This document shows positions 11,277 to 23,448 of a DNA stretch of 64,000 bases, in pieces. Origin of the DNA: Penicillium oxalicum. Lineage: Eukaryota; Ascomycota; Eurotiomycetes; Eurotiales; Aspergillaceae. Under the pieces are notes generated by a model. The model worked only from the letters and a program-made list of their open reading frames with translations, ran no database searches and was not told the origin of the DNA. Position 1 is the first letter of the stretch. Each line of letters opens with the position of its first letter. The DNA is taken from the NCBI RefSeq assembly GCF_001723175.1, contig NC_064655.1, positions 3,162,001 to 3,226,000 of the forward strand, written 5' to 3'. The position numbers and the translations under genes are program-made.

Positions 11277-12313
11277 GATGGCTCAGCTTGCTCGGAAAGC
11301 TGACGGACTCATTCAAGGAGGGTGAAGGAGACACAGAGACGACGGATTCCAGATTGCGGTTCACATCATTTTCTACGACTATCATGATAACTCGTTGCCC
11401 ATATATCATTGCGTTGTGCACCACCCTCTTTTCCGATCGATCTCTAGCAGAAGAAGGCCGTTGGTGGAGCCGATGCGGCTGCGCTCATCTGCATGGTCGC
11501 CCAGGTGAGATCATCATGGGACTAGACTCAAAACGGCCCCCAGGTGCTCAGCAAATGGTCCAACTATGTGGACCGGGGCGCTGTGGATTCTGAGTTTCAT
11601 TTTCTGAGCACGTTCAAGTCGGCGACGCCGAAAAGGCGGCTTGCGCATACTAACCAGATGGTGCACCCGGAGAACCGATTGGTTCACACTCGACAGACCC
11701 AAGGAATCTGCATGGAGAAACCGAATCACGACATGACCTCAGCCTTGCAGACTCGCCAAGCATTGCACCTGACCGCTAGACCAACGCAATGTTGGGCTGA
11801 GAGAAGCGACACAAAATCTGGGAAGTGCGAAAAGATCATGAAAGGGAGCAGATCAAGAGTTGGTGGTCTGTCCGTGGAAGAGAGGTTCAGATATTGTCAC
11901 CTCATTGCGGAATTACCCAAATATACTTTGTTACAGGCGGTGACTATTCGGAAGGACTGGGGACGAAGCAACCATAAAACTCACTCTACTCTATCGAGCA
12001 AACATATCACTGCGCCATTGGGGCTGATGGATTCATATCCATTTTCTTAGTCTGATGGTCATTGCGTTTCCCAGAAGACTCCTACTTACCTTACCTAACG
12101 ACCGCTTGGATTGAGGCCATAGTTGTTTCCATTGCGTGAATGCCAAGCCAAGCTGCTTTTCGCTCGTCAATTCCAGAAGATTCAAAGCCCAAACTCGCGG
12201 TTTGGAGGCTGGCGCCAGGGCAGATCACGTGTCTCTCAGGCTGATTGGGGCCGCGGGGTGTAATCCGATCCCCGCAGTCTTTGCGGAATTATTCCACATA
12301 CGCATTGAACAAA
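11277..12313. other. Divergent intergenic region, regulator / TPR gene
   Basis: About 1.0 kb between divergent starts. The open frame at 11544-12050 looks random (no domain, low-quality composition). A CACGTG element is at 12226-12231, 88 bp before the TPR gene ATG, in the context GATCACGTGTCT. Confidence 0.5.
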
Positions 12314-13316
12314 ATGGCGACCGATCACCAGACAGAGTCTCCAAGAGACCGCAAAGAACCACTTCAACATCCAGACCCACAGGATTCAGGCTCAGACAGT
12401 GATGACGACGAATTTCACGACGCACGTTTCCCCGCGGAGGAGGAAGCTGTAAGTTCGAGCTGCCCGGTGGGTAGGCACCAACAACACAGGATTTGAACTG
12501 ATAACGATCCCAGCGCCTGCTGCAAGAATCCCAAGAGATCAAAAAAGAGGCCAACTCGCTGTTCACTGCGGCCTGCTATGATCAAGCCATCTCGACGTAC
12601 GACCGTGCGCTATCCTCTTGTCCAAACTACCTTGATTACGATGTCGCCGTCCTCCGGAGCAATATTGCGGCATGTTACTTGAAACTGGAGGATTGGAAGG
12701 CGGCGATCGATTCGGCGACGGCATCCCTTGATCGATTGGAGAAGATCGTTCCAATGAACGAGGCAAAGGACAAGCCCAGTGAAGGAACCGGATCCTCCGA
12801 CTCCGCGGCCGCCACAAAGGAAAACACCGACGTGGTAGAGCTATCGGCAGAGGATGCGGAGGCGGAAGAGAAACAGCTCGCACAGTTGAAGGAGCTCGAC
12901 ACGCAACGGACCAATGTTCTCCGGATCCGTGCTAAGTCTCTAATGCGGCGGGCCAAGGCGAGATCGAACCTGGGTGGTTGGGCGAATTTACAGGGGGCCA
13001 TGGAAGACTACCAGGTGCTGAATTCGATGGAGACTTTGCCAGCAGACGAAAAGCGCATCGTACAGAGAGCGCTTCGCGAATTACCTCCCCGGGTGAACGA
13101 GGCCAAAGACAAGGAGGTCGGGGAGATGATGTCCAAGATGAAGGAGGTCAGTTGAAAATAACTCCCTCCTGTCTTTTTGAGGATCAAAAGCACTGACATC
13201 CGGAACCAATATAGCTTGGGAATGGATTTCTGAAGCCATTCGGGTTGTCGACCGACAACTTCAAATTTGTTCAGGATCCCAATACGGGGGGCTATTCCAT
13301 GAACTTCCAGTCTTGA
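12314..13316 (+). CDS. TPR-repeat protein, TTC1-like
   Basis: Exons 12314-12448, 12514-13146 and 13215-13316; introns of 65 and 68 bp; 289 residues. The second intron uses the less common donor GTCAGT. The first 45 residues are acidic and disordered ([16 protein letters not shown]). They are followed by tetratricopeptide motifs: [26 protein letters not shown], interrupted here by reading on into [17 protein letters not shown], and a later repeat around [11 protein letters not shown]. The last exon encodes the family end, [16 protein letters not shown] then [11 protein letters not shown], which confirms the final splice. TTC1-like proteins act as Hsp70/Hsp90-linked adaptors; that role here is by family only. 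Confidence 0.88.
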
Positions 13317-14577
13317 ACATGGCTTTAAAGATTTGAGCATCGATAGACGCATCTTGCGCAAGCTTGCGATTAAGAGATCATCTCGGAAAAATTTTCATTC
13401 ACTTTCACGTGATATCAGAAGTGCTGTGTACAACGAAGCCTGACACCCCGAGACTGCGATGCTCTAATGACTTGCCAAATGAATATGCGTTCCATCACTG
13501 GATTCCTTCGACCACAATGACATTGGAGAAGTGGAATAATCCCCGAGACTCAACCTGCGCTGAAGCTTCGCGTCTTGGAAGTACTTGCCATGCTCTAGAC
13601 TCGCCATTCACCAGGGTCGCTTTTGTATTAGAGTTGGCATCAACGAGTCTAGTGGACAAAGAAAATAAGCAGGGGGCTTTTCTTTTTGGGAGGGGACATG
13701 GCTAACGTGATCACAGCCACTTCGTTACTTTTCTCAACCGCTTTCTCCATAATTGACTCTGGCCCACCGAGTAATCAACCTCTGGCTGCTAGGTGTCGAG
13801 CAAATGATTCGAGTCAAATGATTGCTGTCAACATTGTTGATGAGAGTGTCTTTTTGTTCATTTTTTTGACCACCAATTAGAATTTCCCCACTTTTCCTGC
13901 TGCATGCAGGTATCCTCGATCTAAGTGTTGCGACCAGAGATGTGCCTATCGGATCACTTGAAAGTAGCCAAAGCAGGCCGTCGATGCGGTGTAGATTTGA
14001 GCTTGTATCAATACAAATGGAGCTCAAGTGGGGAGCTGCTGCACAGCTAGAGTGGGGAAGTGGGAATGCTTGGATCCAGACATCATACAGGGATAGATTA
14101 ATAGTAAAGTATGGCCTTATGATTGTAGCCTCGCGCTGAATCCAGGATAAGCCCAGTCAGTTGAACCATCTAAACATTGTGCAGAGCTGGGGTAGACTGT
14201 ACCTGCAGAAGCACGCAGCTTAAATGCCCAAGGCAAAATGTAACTTTGTCCAAATCGGGGCTAGTAAGTAGACGCATGAGGATTGTTGAGTATTCACCGC
14301 CCTCGTCATCGTGTGCCCAATCTGAAGCCATCGAAATTGTTTCGGCTCCTTTTTAGTTGGCAACCAAGGGGGAAACTTGCGGCCATTCGGGAGTTGAACT
14401 TCTTTGCCATACAATCATCATACCGGACCCAATAAACTTCTCTGAAATTCTGGTTGCTCGCTTGGTCTACCTATCTTCCATATTCGATGCACCTCATGGA
14501 GCTCTTATTCTGACAGTCCACACAATCAACGCACTCGAAGTTTATCAGCCGTAGTGGGCTGTCTTAACATCGCGACA
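13317..14577. other. Intergenic region, TPR gene / channel gene
   Basis: About 1.26 kb. It contains a TCACGTGA palindrome near 13405. The open frames at 13364-13705 and 13734-14027 show no recognisable protein. It is probably the 3' UTR of the TPR gene and the promoter of the channel gene. Confidence 0.5.
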
Positions 14578-17329
14578 ATGTCACTGACGACATCAGCAGC
14601 AAGCGCATTGTTCACTACTCTCATTCAAAATTCCGACGATGGCGACCACCCCCGGCGCTGGGGAGATCAGACCAAGGAATCGCGAGATTTATACACTCAG
14701 TTTGTGATCAGTTCCGCCTTGGGACTGGGCGCATTTCTATCATTTTGTGTTCGTCATCACGTCGAAGCCACTTGAGAACAATCCGAATAGAACTTTCATC
14801 TGACAGTGCCGCTACGTAGGTGCTGAGACCGAAATGGACAGAGCTCTACGCTGCGCGAAGGCGACAGCGTTGTGCTGCTTCCGCCCTTCCGGAGTTACCG
14901 GACAGCTTCTTCGGATGGATTCCGGTACTCTACCGGATCACAGAGGACGAGGTCCTGCAGTCCGCTGGGCTGGATGCGTACGTGGTGAGTCAAAACAACA
15001 ACAACCCGCCGTCCAACTTGCCCACGGAGACCTTGTACTGACTGAGAGTCTCCGGCGCAAAAGTTCCTTTCCTTCTTCAAATTTGCAATCCGGCTTTTAC
15101 TGTACATCTTCTTCTTCGCCGTGACCGTGATTCTTCCGCTTCATTACAAGTACACCGGAAAGTATGGTGTACCCGACTGGGATGACTTCCGACCTCCGCG
15201 CAATGATTCGATGAACGCAATCAGTCTCTTTGGCAAAGACAAGGATAAGGACAAACTGGTGACTGATCCGGGATACATTTGGATCTATGTGCTTTTCCCA
15301 TATATCTTCAGCGGCCTGGCCATCTACCTCTTGCTTCAAGAAACGAACAAGATCATCCGCACGAGACAGTCGTATCTTGGAAATCAAACCACAACCACGG
15401 ATCGCACTGTGCGACTCTCGGGGATTCCGTCGGAATTGATCAGCGAAGATAAGATTAAAGAGTTTGTGGAGGGCCTTCGCGTTGGCAAAGTCGAATCCGT
15501 TACACTCTGTCGGAAATGGGGCGAGCTTGACCGACTGATTGATGAGCGGATGGACATTCTTCGCAAGTTGGAGCGTGCCTGGACAAAGCATCTCGGATAT
15601 AAACGCCCTCGAGGCGACAACAATACCCTGCCTCTCACACGTCAACCACAGTACACGCGAGCACGGCTAAGCTTAGAAGTCGACGACGAGAATGCACGGC
15701 TACTGGACGGCATCGACCACGATCATGTCCTGGACTATGGTCAGACGAGACCAAAGACTCGGGTCTGGTATGGCCCCCTCAAATTACGTTATCGACTGGT
15801 CGATGAGATCGACTATTACGAAGAAAAACTTCGAAAGATTGACGAGAAGGTCACACATGCTCGTACCAAGGTTTTTCCACCAACGGAGATCGCTTTTGTG
15901 ACAATGGAATCGATTGCTGCATCTCAAATGCTCGCTCAGGCCACGCTGGACCCTCATCCGATGCAGATGTTTGCTCGACTTGCGCCTGCGCCGGCAGATA
16001 TTGTTTGGAAAAATACCTATCTCTCACGCTCCCGACGAATGACTCAGGCGTGGTCAATTACTATCATCATTGGATTGTTCACCATCTTCTGGTCTGTGCT
16101 CTTGCTTCCCATCGCTGGTCTGCTTGAGCTAGACACTCTTCGCAAGTTCATTCCGGCGCTCGCGCAGACCTTGGCCGAGCATCCCATCTTGAAATCCTTG
16201 GTATCGACTGGTTTGCCTACGCTCGCTTTCTCACTCTTGACGGTGGCGGTTCCCTATATTTACGAATGTAAGCCATGAGTTTTGTCACCTGCGTCGTCTC
16301 AAGATTTACGGATATACTAACAACTTGATAGGGTTGTCCAATAACCAAGGGATGATGTCCCGCGGTGACATTGAGCTTTCTGTCATCTCCAAGAATTTCT
16401 TCTTCTCATTCTTCAATCTATTCCTCCTCTTCACCGTTTTCGGTACCGCCACGTCGTTTTACAAGTTCTGGGAACACTTGCGAGATGCATTCAAGGATGC
16501 TACGACAATCGCATTTGCCCTTGCGACCTCATTGGAAAGCTTCACACAGTTCTATATCAATCTCTTGGTTCTTCAAGGATTGGGACTATTTCCCTTCCGG
16601 CTGTTGGAGTTTGGAAATGTCGCTTTGTACCCTCTGCAATTCTTCAGAGCCAAGACGCCCCGGGAATACGCCGAGCTGTCAACACCTCCCAAGTTCAGCT
16701 ACGGCTTTTCCATTCCGCAGACAATCCTTGCACTCATCATCTGCATCGTTTACAGTGTTTTTCCGAGTTCCTGGCTCATCTGTCTGTTCGGTTTGGTTTA
16801 CTTCTCCATTGGTCAGTTCATTTACAAGTATCAGCTCTTGTATGCGATGGACCACCAGCAGCACTCGACCGGTCGCGCATGGCCGATGATCTGCAATCGC
16901 GTGTATGTCGGACTCGTGGTGTATCAGCTCGCCATGATCGGCGTTCTTGCGCTGCGAGGCGCCATCACCCGGTCCTTGCTCCTTGTTCCCCTCCTGGGCT
17001 TCACGGTGTGGTTCTCGTACTGGTTTGCACGAAGCTACGAACCCCTCATGAAATTTATCGCCTTGAAGAGCATCAACCGCGATAATCCTGGCGGCGGTGA
17101 CGTTTCTCCATCCCTCTCATCTACATTCTCCCCACCCATGGGTATGGATCGTGACGCCCTCCCAATTCGCATCGGAAGTCAAGAGCTTGGGCTGCGGTTG
17201 AAGAAATATGTCAACCCAAGCCTCATTCTTCCTCTGTACGATGCTTGGCTACCTGGTAGTAGTCCCGATCAAGTTAACGGTGGCTCTCCAGCTGAGCACC
17301 CGGACCTTGCGGATATTGTCTCCATTTGA
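14578..17329 (+). CDS. CSC1/OSCA-type (DUF221) stress-gated cation channel
   Basis: Exons 14578-14748, 14820-14984, 15064-16267 and 16332-17329; introns of 71, 79 and 64 bp; 845 residues. The first donor is the weak GTTCGT, but joining it to GTGCTGAGACCG gives the conserved SFC|VLRPKWTELYAARRRQR. The order is: N-terminal membrane region (FKFAIRLLLYIFFFAVTVILPL, then FPYIFSGLAIYLLL), the cytosolic PHM7-type loop (TVRLSGIPSEL through RTKVFPPTEIAFVTMES), then the pore-side multi-span region starting at AWSITIIIGLFTIFW. The sequence WLSNNQGMMSRGDIELSVI crosses the last splice site. Family members are osmotically gated, calcium-permeable channels. The paralogue type is not resolved. Confidence 0.9.
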
Positions 17330-17729
17330 GCTGAGTATTTCTTTTTTACACTGCGCAAGTTCCCTTTCTTGATGTTGTATCCCTGCTTGTCTCGGGACGA
17401 TTACCCACCCCGAGCCCTAATGATGTATGACCCTGATACCTTTTTTTTCCCACTCACTTTCTGGACGTATTATGTTTTTCCCGTTGACATTGTCATTCAC
17501 TGTGAAGATAAAGGGCATTGATCATTATTGTTGTTCTTTTTGGGGACTTGCTTACAAGCATCGTCACCCTTTACTGTCATTAGCGAGTCGATTACACCAT
17601 TTCATTTGGCTCATGTCTTTGTGACTTGTTAGATCTTGAAGCTCCCGGCCTTCATCTCTGAACCATTGATTTTGCACCACTATTGTGGGTTCGTCATTTC
17701 TAGAGCGTACATTATGAACATGATCTCCA
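17330..17729. other. Convergent 3' intergenic region, channel / P450
   Basis: A 400-bp T-rich stretch between two convergent genes, consistent with two 3' UTRs. I see no gene in it. Confidence 0.6.
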
Positions 17730-19680
17730 TCACCGCACGACAGATGATTCCTTGAGAGCCGTTTCCAGTGCTGCAACATCTTTCGGTACAAAGCGCACCT
17801 TATACCTCTGGGGGATAGCCACCAAGCTCGTAGGGTCCGAGTTTCCTCGCACGGGATCCCAGTCCATTTGGTCATGAGGTTCAATGCGGAAGCTGTTCAA
17901 CGTGCGCATGAAAACGAGATAGAGCTCGCGGTTGGCCAGCAGAGAGCCCGCGCACATGCGATATCCGAGTCCATACGTGAACAACGGCGCATCGGGCTGT
18001 TCAAGCCAACGCTCTGGTCGGAATACCTCTGGGTCTGTCCACACCTCGGAATCTTCACCACACATTTCCGTGTCAGCCAATTTTCTTCTCATGCCAAACG
18101 AACGATGAACCCGACTCGCGCACTTGGAGGGGAAAAACTCACCCATGTTGCAAGCCCATGCATTCAGGAAAAAGACCGTTCCCTTGGGGATAAGGACGCC
18201 CTCGTACGTCACGTCCCTGATGGACGTGCGAGGCAGTGCCAGTCGAAGGACCGTGAAATAGCTTGAATGCGGTCGACCGGTCAGTACCGGCACAAGAAAT
18301 CACACAAGGTCGAACGACAGCCGGGACTATTTGTTCCACTTACCGAAGACACTCCTTCACCAGCGCAACGACATAAGCACACTTTTGATCATCATCAGCG
18401 GCACATAGCGGTTGATCTCGGCCATGAAATTCGCGAATTGCCTCTGCCGCGTTCTTCTGAATATCCGGCCGCGATGAAAGCAACCCGATACTCCACGCCA
18501 CCAGTGTCGTCACCGTATCCAACCCACCCGACAACATGGTCAGACTGATCGAAGTCAACTCCTCCGCATTCAGCCTGGCCTCCTTGTCCAGAATGACATT
18601 CGCCTGAATACACGGCTTGTGAATCCCCTTACTCATGCGATCTTCCAAGTCCTTGTTCAAGGAACTGAGATACTTATCCCGACGGGCTCGCATCTCCGCC
18701 GCCTTTTGGGAATTGCGACTCATCGGATTCAGGCGCAGAAGCGGGATATAATCCTGCAAATTGCCCGTGGTACTTCGGAATCGACTGATTTCTTCCTCGA
18801 CCTCGGTGATCTCGTCAAAAAGATCTTCCTCCTGGGAAGCGATGCGGATGCCCCAGTTCAGCGTCAGTGCAAGACTCAGACTCAGTCGTTGAATCATGGG
18901 CATCGGGTCGATGGGAGTCTTCCCGCCTTTGCCGTAGCGGTAGAGCTCGTCGATGAAAGATCGGGATTCGAGATCGAGATGGGGAACGTACGTCTCGACG
19001 GAGGGTCGATTCAACGCGGATGCGGCACCCTTGCGACGTCGTTTCAAGGACTCGCTATACGGCGAAGTCCCGATTGTGGTGCCTGCTGTATTCGAAACAA
19101 TCTATCGTATACCAGATGTCACGAGTCAGCCCAAACAAAATGAAAAAAAAAGGGACAAGTTCACTTGAACGTGAGATGATCGTGGAATCTTGCTCGCCGC
19201 AGCCTTCAATCTCAATACGAGACTACTCCATCTCTTTCTTTCCCTTCTTTCTCCTTTTCATCTTCACATCCAAGGGGTCTAATTTCAAAGTAAAAAAAAG
19301 CCAAAACAAACCTTATGAAAAGTATAAAACTCGGGTCGCGAGCTCAACGCCTGGGCATTCTGGCCAAAAAGCACTTTGGCCGACGCAGCCGAATTCACCA
19401 CCACGACAGGAATATTGCCCAACTGAATCTGATACACGGGGCCAAACTTCCTGGCCCATTCCCGGTACTGTTCTGCCGCATTGACACGGATCTGAGCCAG
19501 ATTCCCAATGAGAGGCAGGCCGGTTGGACCTGTGAGACCTTTGACGCGGGCCGATGCACGAATGAACTCGTTCAAGATGATGTACAGGAGAGGTGCCACG
19601 AGGGTTGATATTCCAAGGAACTGCAGTGGAGATTGCAGGATGAAGTCGTGTATTGCCGCGAGTGCTGTTGCGATAGCCAT
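17730..19680 (-). CDS. Cytochrome P450, CYP504 (phenylacetate hydroxylase) family
   Basis: Exons in order: 19680-19312, 19101-18344, 18261-18143 and 18052-17730; introns of 210, 82 and 90 bp; 522 residues. The N terminus is a membrane anchor, then the Pro-rich hinge GLTGPTGLPLIGN. The I-helix oxygen site is SGGLDTVTT, the ExxR-region PERF equivalent is FRPERW, and the heme loop is FTYGLGYRMCAG with the thiolate Cys at residue 449. The blocks IVSNTAGTTIGTSPYS and SFIDELYRYGKGGKTPIDPMP match the fungal CYP504 group (PhacA, phenylacetate 2-hydroxylase; PhacB, 3-hydroxyphenylacetate 6-hydroxylase). These feed phenylacetate into homogentisate breakdown. I cannot separate the A and B types. The 210-bp first intron is long for this window but gives a clean join. 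Confidence 0.87.
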
Positions 19681-20622
19681 GATGATAAACTAGGAATGCG
19701 CTACGTTATAAAGAATCATGAACAAATAGAATGAAAGGGGAGGAGGAAAATTTAAGAGAGAAAGGGAGTGACTCCGAGCATGATATTATATGAGATCGGG
19801 AACACTACCGCCTATATGCTTGTGAGAACCTCTTATCGAATCTGGGAAGGGGAACAGGAGAGAGGGGGAAGTGAGACGTCCTCAGCGCGCAATATTTCCG
19901 TAGCTGCGACCTGTAGGGACGTGAGACGGAGCAGGTCGGTCAGATGTCAAAGTTGTCCATGGCCCGATGTCCAATAGATGCCAGGCCAATCTGATGATTG
20001 ACCAGCGTAATTCATATACAAAGCGACTTACCCCAGAAAATCGGACAGCCGTGCTCTCCACTCATGATGGGTCTGTGCTGCGCCCAAAATGGCAAGGGAC
20101 CGACTCGTGCTCGAGCCGGAATTCCGCCCGCGGGGTTCTTTCCGCTCTCTTTCATTTTTGTCCTTCTCCCCCCAACTGGGGACGCTTGTTCCTGAGGCCA
20201 CGATTGGTAGACGCATGGGAGACGCTCAGAATCTGCGGTCAGATGCGCAAAAGGAGATGGAAAAATGCGGAGGGTCTCCAGAGCTCCTTTAGGTGTCCAT
20301 GTCTCCTCCCCCACCGTCTAAGGATGATCAACTGGATATGTTCCATCCACGTCTCACGATGGTCTTGACACCCACACCGTCTACAAAGGTGAAGATCGAA
20401 TTCCGAAGTGTAGTCCGCTTGTGAGATCCTAAGCACGTGAATTGTCGAGATCGCTTTCCTGCTGTGCTGCATCCTAGAATGCATGGACCTGTTTGGACGA
20501 CCTGATCATCATCACACACTTATACACAGACAGACAGAGAGAGAGAAAGAGAGAGAAAGAGGAAAACGGTATATATTTTTTGAGCAGACGCCAAATTTCC
20601 AAACACACATGGATCATACAGT
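19681..20622. other. Intergenic region, P450 promoter / carrier 3' side
   Basis: About 940 bp upstream of the P450 start and downstream of the carrier stop. A purine tract of GACA/GAGA type runs at about 20527-20565 and would be a CT-tract in the carrier 3' UTR. No gene is seen. Confidence 0.55.
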
Positions 20623-22013
20623 CTATTCATCGCGCATCTTGCGGAAAAAGTCCATCACTCCGGTGAAAACGACCAGGAGAATACCTCCACCGGGACCCAG
20701 ACGAAGCACCTTGGGGATGAATCCCTTGTACAGGGCTCCGAAGCCCTCCTCCTTCATGACGGTTCCCAACGCGGGCCAGGCCCAGTTGTACTTGGGAATC
20801 TGACCGGGGACCTTGGTGGTGTTCTGGATACGAGACTTGACCACATCCATGGGTGTGTTGAGAAGAGTACCGGCGATACCACCGATGGTACCGGCAATCA
20901 AGTCATTGCGGGTCTGCTGTGCCTTGTTGCCAGGCTCGGCCGGGGGCAGCTGGGCACGGACCTGGAAGATACAGCCAAAGTAACCAGCGTTCCACAGAAT
21001 GTGACGCCACAGGGTCGACTCCAGACCGTTGTACATGGCGAGAGGGCCCTCTTGCTGGACGATCTTCTTCACCACGTCCATCATGCCATTGTACTTGCCC
21101 GCGGAGGCCTTGTCTTGCAGACGAATCTTGACCAACTCAAAGGGAACGACCACGAAAGCCTCCGTGGCACCAGCGGTGGCACCCGTGAGCACAGCCAAGC
21201 TCTGATTCTGCTTCTGAACACCGAAGAGATTGCGGTAGAAAGAACCCCAGCTGTCGTTGGCGGCAAACTTGGTCGCACGCTTAGGCGCCTCCATCAGAAT
21301 CGGGGCAGAGATACCACGGTACAGACGAGAGAAACTGTGGGCGCGATCCGCGGATGAGCATGAGACGCGTTGAGAAAGAGCGAAAGAGCGAAAGAGAGAG
21401 AGAGAGAGAGCAGCGGAGCCTCGCCGGGAAAGGGGCATGTATTGGAACCTACCCTTCTTGCTTGATGATCTTGCGGAAGCAGTCCAGCATGCCATTGTAG
21501 TGTTCACCACCGGGGACCGCAGGTCCGGTTTGAAGTTGACTGTGCGCACGGGACGAATTGCGTCAGTAACGGTTCAATTGGGATTCGGAGGCAGGTCCCG
21601 GATGGAAACGATGGCTTTCTCCACTTACACTCGGGTCTTGACGACATCCAATGGGTACCTGACAGCGCCTTCATGTTAACGATCATCCGGAAGTAGTAAA
21701 CAAAGAGACGAAGAAGTAGAAGAAGCAACCAGAAGCCATTGGCTTGTGGTGCGAGTTTCTCGTCAATGGTCAAAAGAGGGAGCGTCGAGCAATGGAGTCG
21801 TACATCACCAGAATCTGTCCGTGCGGGGAGGACGATTAGCTACCAATTGCCATTTTGGGGTGGTCGCGACGCGATCATGCGACCGATTCTCTCGATGGAG
21901 AAGAGGAACATTTTCTGCATGGGAGGAGATGGACATACCTCCGAGACACCAGCCACGGCGCCTGCGGCGAACTGGTAGACAAAAGGAAGGGGTTGTTGCG
22001 CCTTGTCAGACAT
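20623..22013 (-). CDS. Mitochondrial 2-oxodicarboxylate carrier (Odc1-like)
   Basis: Five exons: 22013-21939, 21814-21804 (only 11 nt), 21658-21629 (30 nt), 21539-21453 and 21334-20623; introns of 124, 145, 89 and 118 bp; 304 residues. It belongs to the mitochondrial carrier family: three repeats with PX(D/E)XX(K/R) signatures, YPLDVVKTR (built across exons 2 and 3), VPFELVKIR and TPMDVVKSR, with glycine-rich helices such as LIAGTIGGIAGTLLN. The order and blocks (SAPILMEAPKRATKFAANDSW, EAFVVVPFELVKIRLQD) match yeast Odc1/Odc2, which exchange 2-oxoglutarate and 2-oxoadipate across the inner membrane, linking lysine and glutamate metabolism. All phases agree. The 5' flank is strongly CT-rich on the coding strand. 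Confidence 0.92.
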
Positions 22014-22120
22014 GATGGGCGACCGGCGGACCTGGCACGAGTGGAGGTCAGCCCAGTTTACTGCACGGACTTGAAAGGGCCAGAGCCAAACATTGGACCG
22101 TCCACTTACCACGGAGTCGA

Positions 22121-22206
22121 CGATGGAGAGGGACGGAAAGCGGGAGAGAGGGGTGTGGGGAGGAGGAAGGAGGAGGAGGGGAGAGGGCTCAGGACGAAGG
22201 GAGGGA
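22121..22206 (-). promoter_or_regulatory. CT-rich promoter tract of the carrier gene
   Basis: On the plus strand this stretch is almost all purine (GGAGGAGGAAGGAGG type), so the carrier's coding strand has a pyrimidine tract about 110-190 nt before the ATG. CT-tracts just upstream of transcription starts are common in filamentous fungi. Confidence 0.5.
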
Positions 22207-23448
22207 GGATGAGAAGTGGAAGAGAAGCAATTCAGGCCTGACACAGCAATTCGGAGATTCGCAGATGATTGCGGGTGCGGATTTGCGGGCGCCGGTGTCG
22301 GTGTCGGTAAGAGTCGGTGCTTGTCCCGGAAGCGACCGTCAGCCAGGACTTGGGTAGTACGGAGCACCACACTGGAGCCAAGCTGCATCTGCAAGTACCA
22401 TTCGGTATACTTTGGTCACCCATCCCTGCGAGTCATGATTTCTGTTGCTCAAGTAGATCGTTTCATAGTATGCAGATGATCCCAGTACTATTGTCGCCTA
22501 TTGGACAGGACAGTCATTTTCACACATTGGATATACCAAGGGTACGTTCTTCTCTTCAACCTAACAGTGAGATTCAATGGTGAATCTTGAGTAATACTAA
22601 TTAAATGTACTAATACTAAATCGCAAATCGCTGTCTGCAAGACACGAGGCCCTCCACTGTTTACGCTCACCGCGGGAACCTTCTGCCGCTTCTCGATGGA
22701 GAGAACGGACGGCGCTACTACTCCTTTGAACCTTGCAGAGGTACCTCCCAGGCACATACTGACCTCTCACAGAAGGAGGTACCTGACCCGTCCACCGCAG
22801 CTCTCAGTTCCTCTCGACCGGGTTTGGTCGTGCTGACTCAGCCCCACGGGGGTGGCACTGTCACGCTCCGGGATCCATCGAGTCGCTTTTTGCCGTAAAT
22901 TAACCGGCCACACGAGTGGGTTCCAGCACGTGAGACTGCGTCGTCTCGAGTGTTTCTGGCAGGTTTCTGTGTCGGATAAATGGGGGCCAAGAAGAGCCCA
23001 CGGCAAGTAGACTAGGAGGATGTTCCACTCTGCATCTGCCAGTCGAACTGGGTGCAACCGGCGTAAAGGATGGTCTGAATCCCTGCCGGGGTTGAATGTC
23101 GAACTTGCAGTAATTAAAGACCAGCGCTTTAGCTGTCTTTGGGATTTCCTCCCAAAAAAAAAGAAGGGAAAAAAAAGGAGTCTGTATCCTTGGCTCCAGG
23201 TGATCAGTCTGGTGTCAAGTATAATTTGTGTATGCGACCCGAATTCTGAAAATGTATCACTTGACCCGAGAAGTCATCGTCATTTCATGAGCTTGTCAAA
23301 GTCACCCGTCTTCAGTAGTCACACTGCGCTACCTGATGCAGACAACGAGCGATAATGTTGATGAGAAGTTTACATTAATTGCAGGGCTCACTATGCACAC
23401 GGAGCATCAATCGAATCTCGATAATCACCCGGGGCCTCCGTCAGAATC
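22207..23448. other. Intergenic region upstream of the carrier gene
   Basis: About 1.24 kb. It has a CACGTG at 22927-22932 and A-runs near 23150-23180. Open frames (for example 22767-23057 minus and 23020-23355 plus) have no recognisable protein and no splice partner. Confidence 0.5.

Noticed and set aside
11544..12050. 168-codon open frame on the plus strand
   Set aside because: No domain, random-looking composition, no splice partner; lies in a divergent promoter region.
13364..13705. 113-codon plus-strand frame after the TPR gene
   Set aside because: No conserved sequence; likely 3' UTR or promoter.
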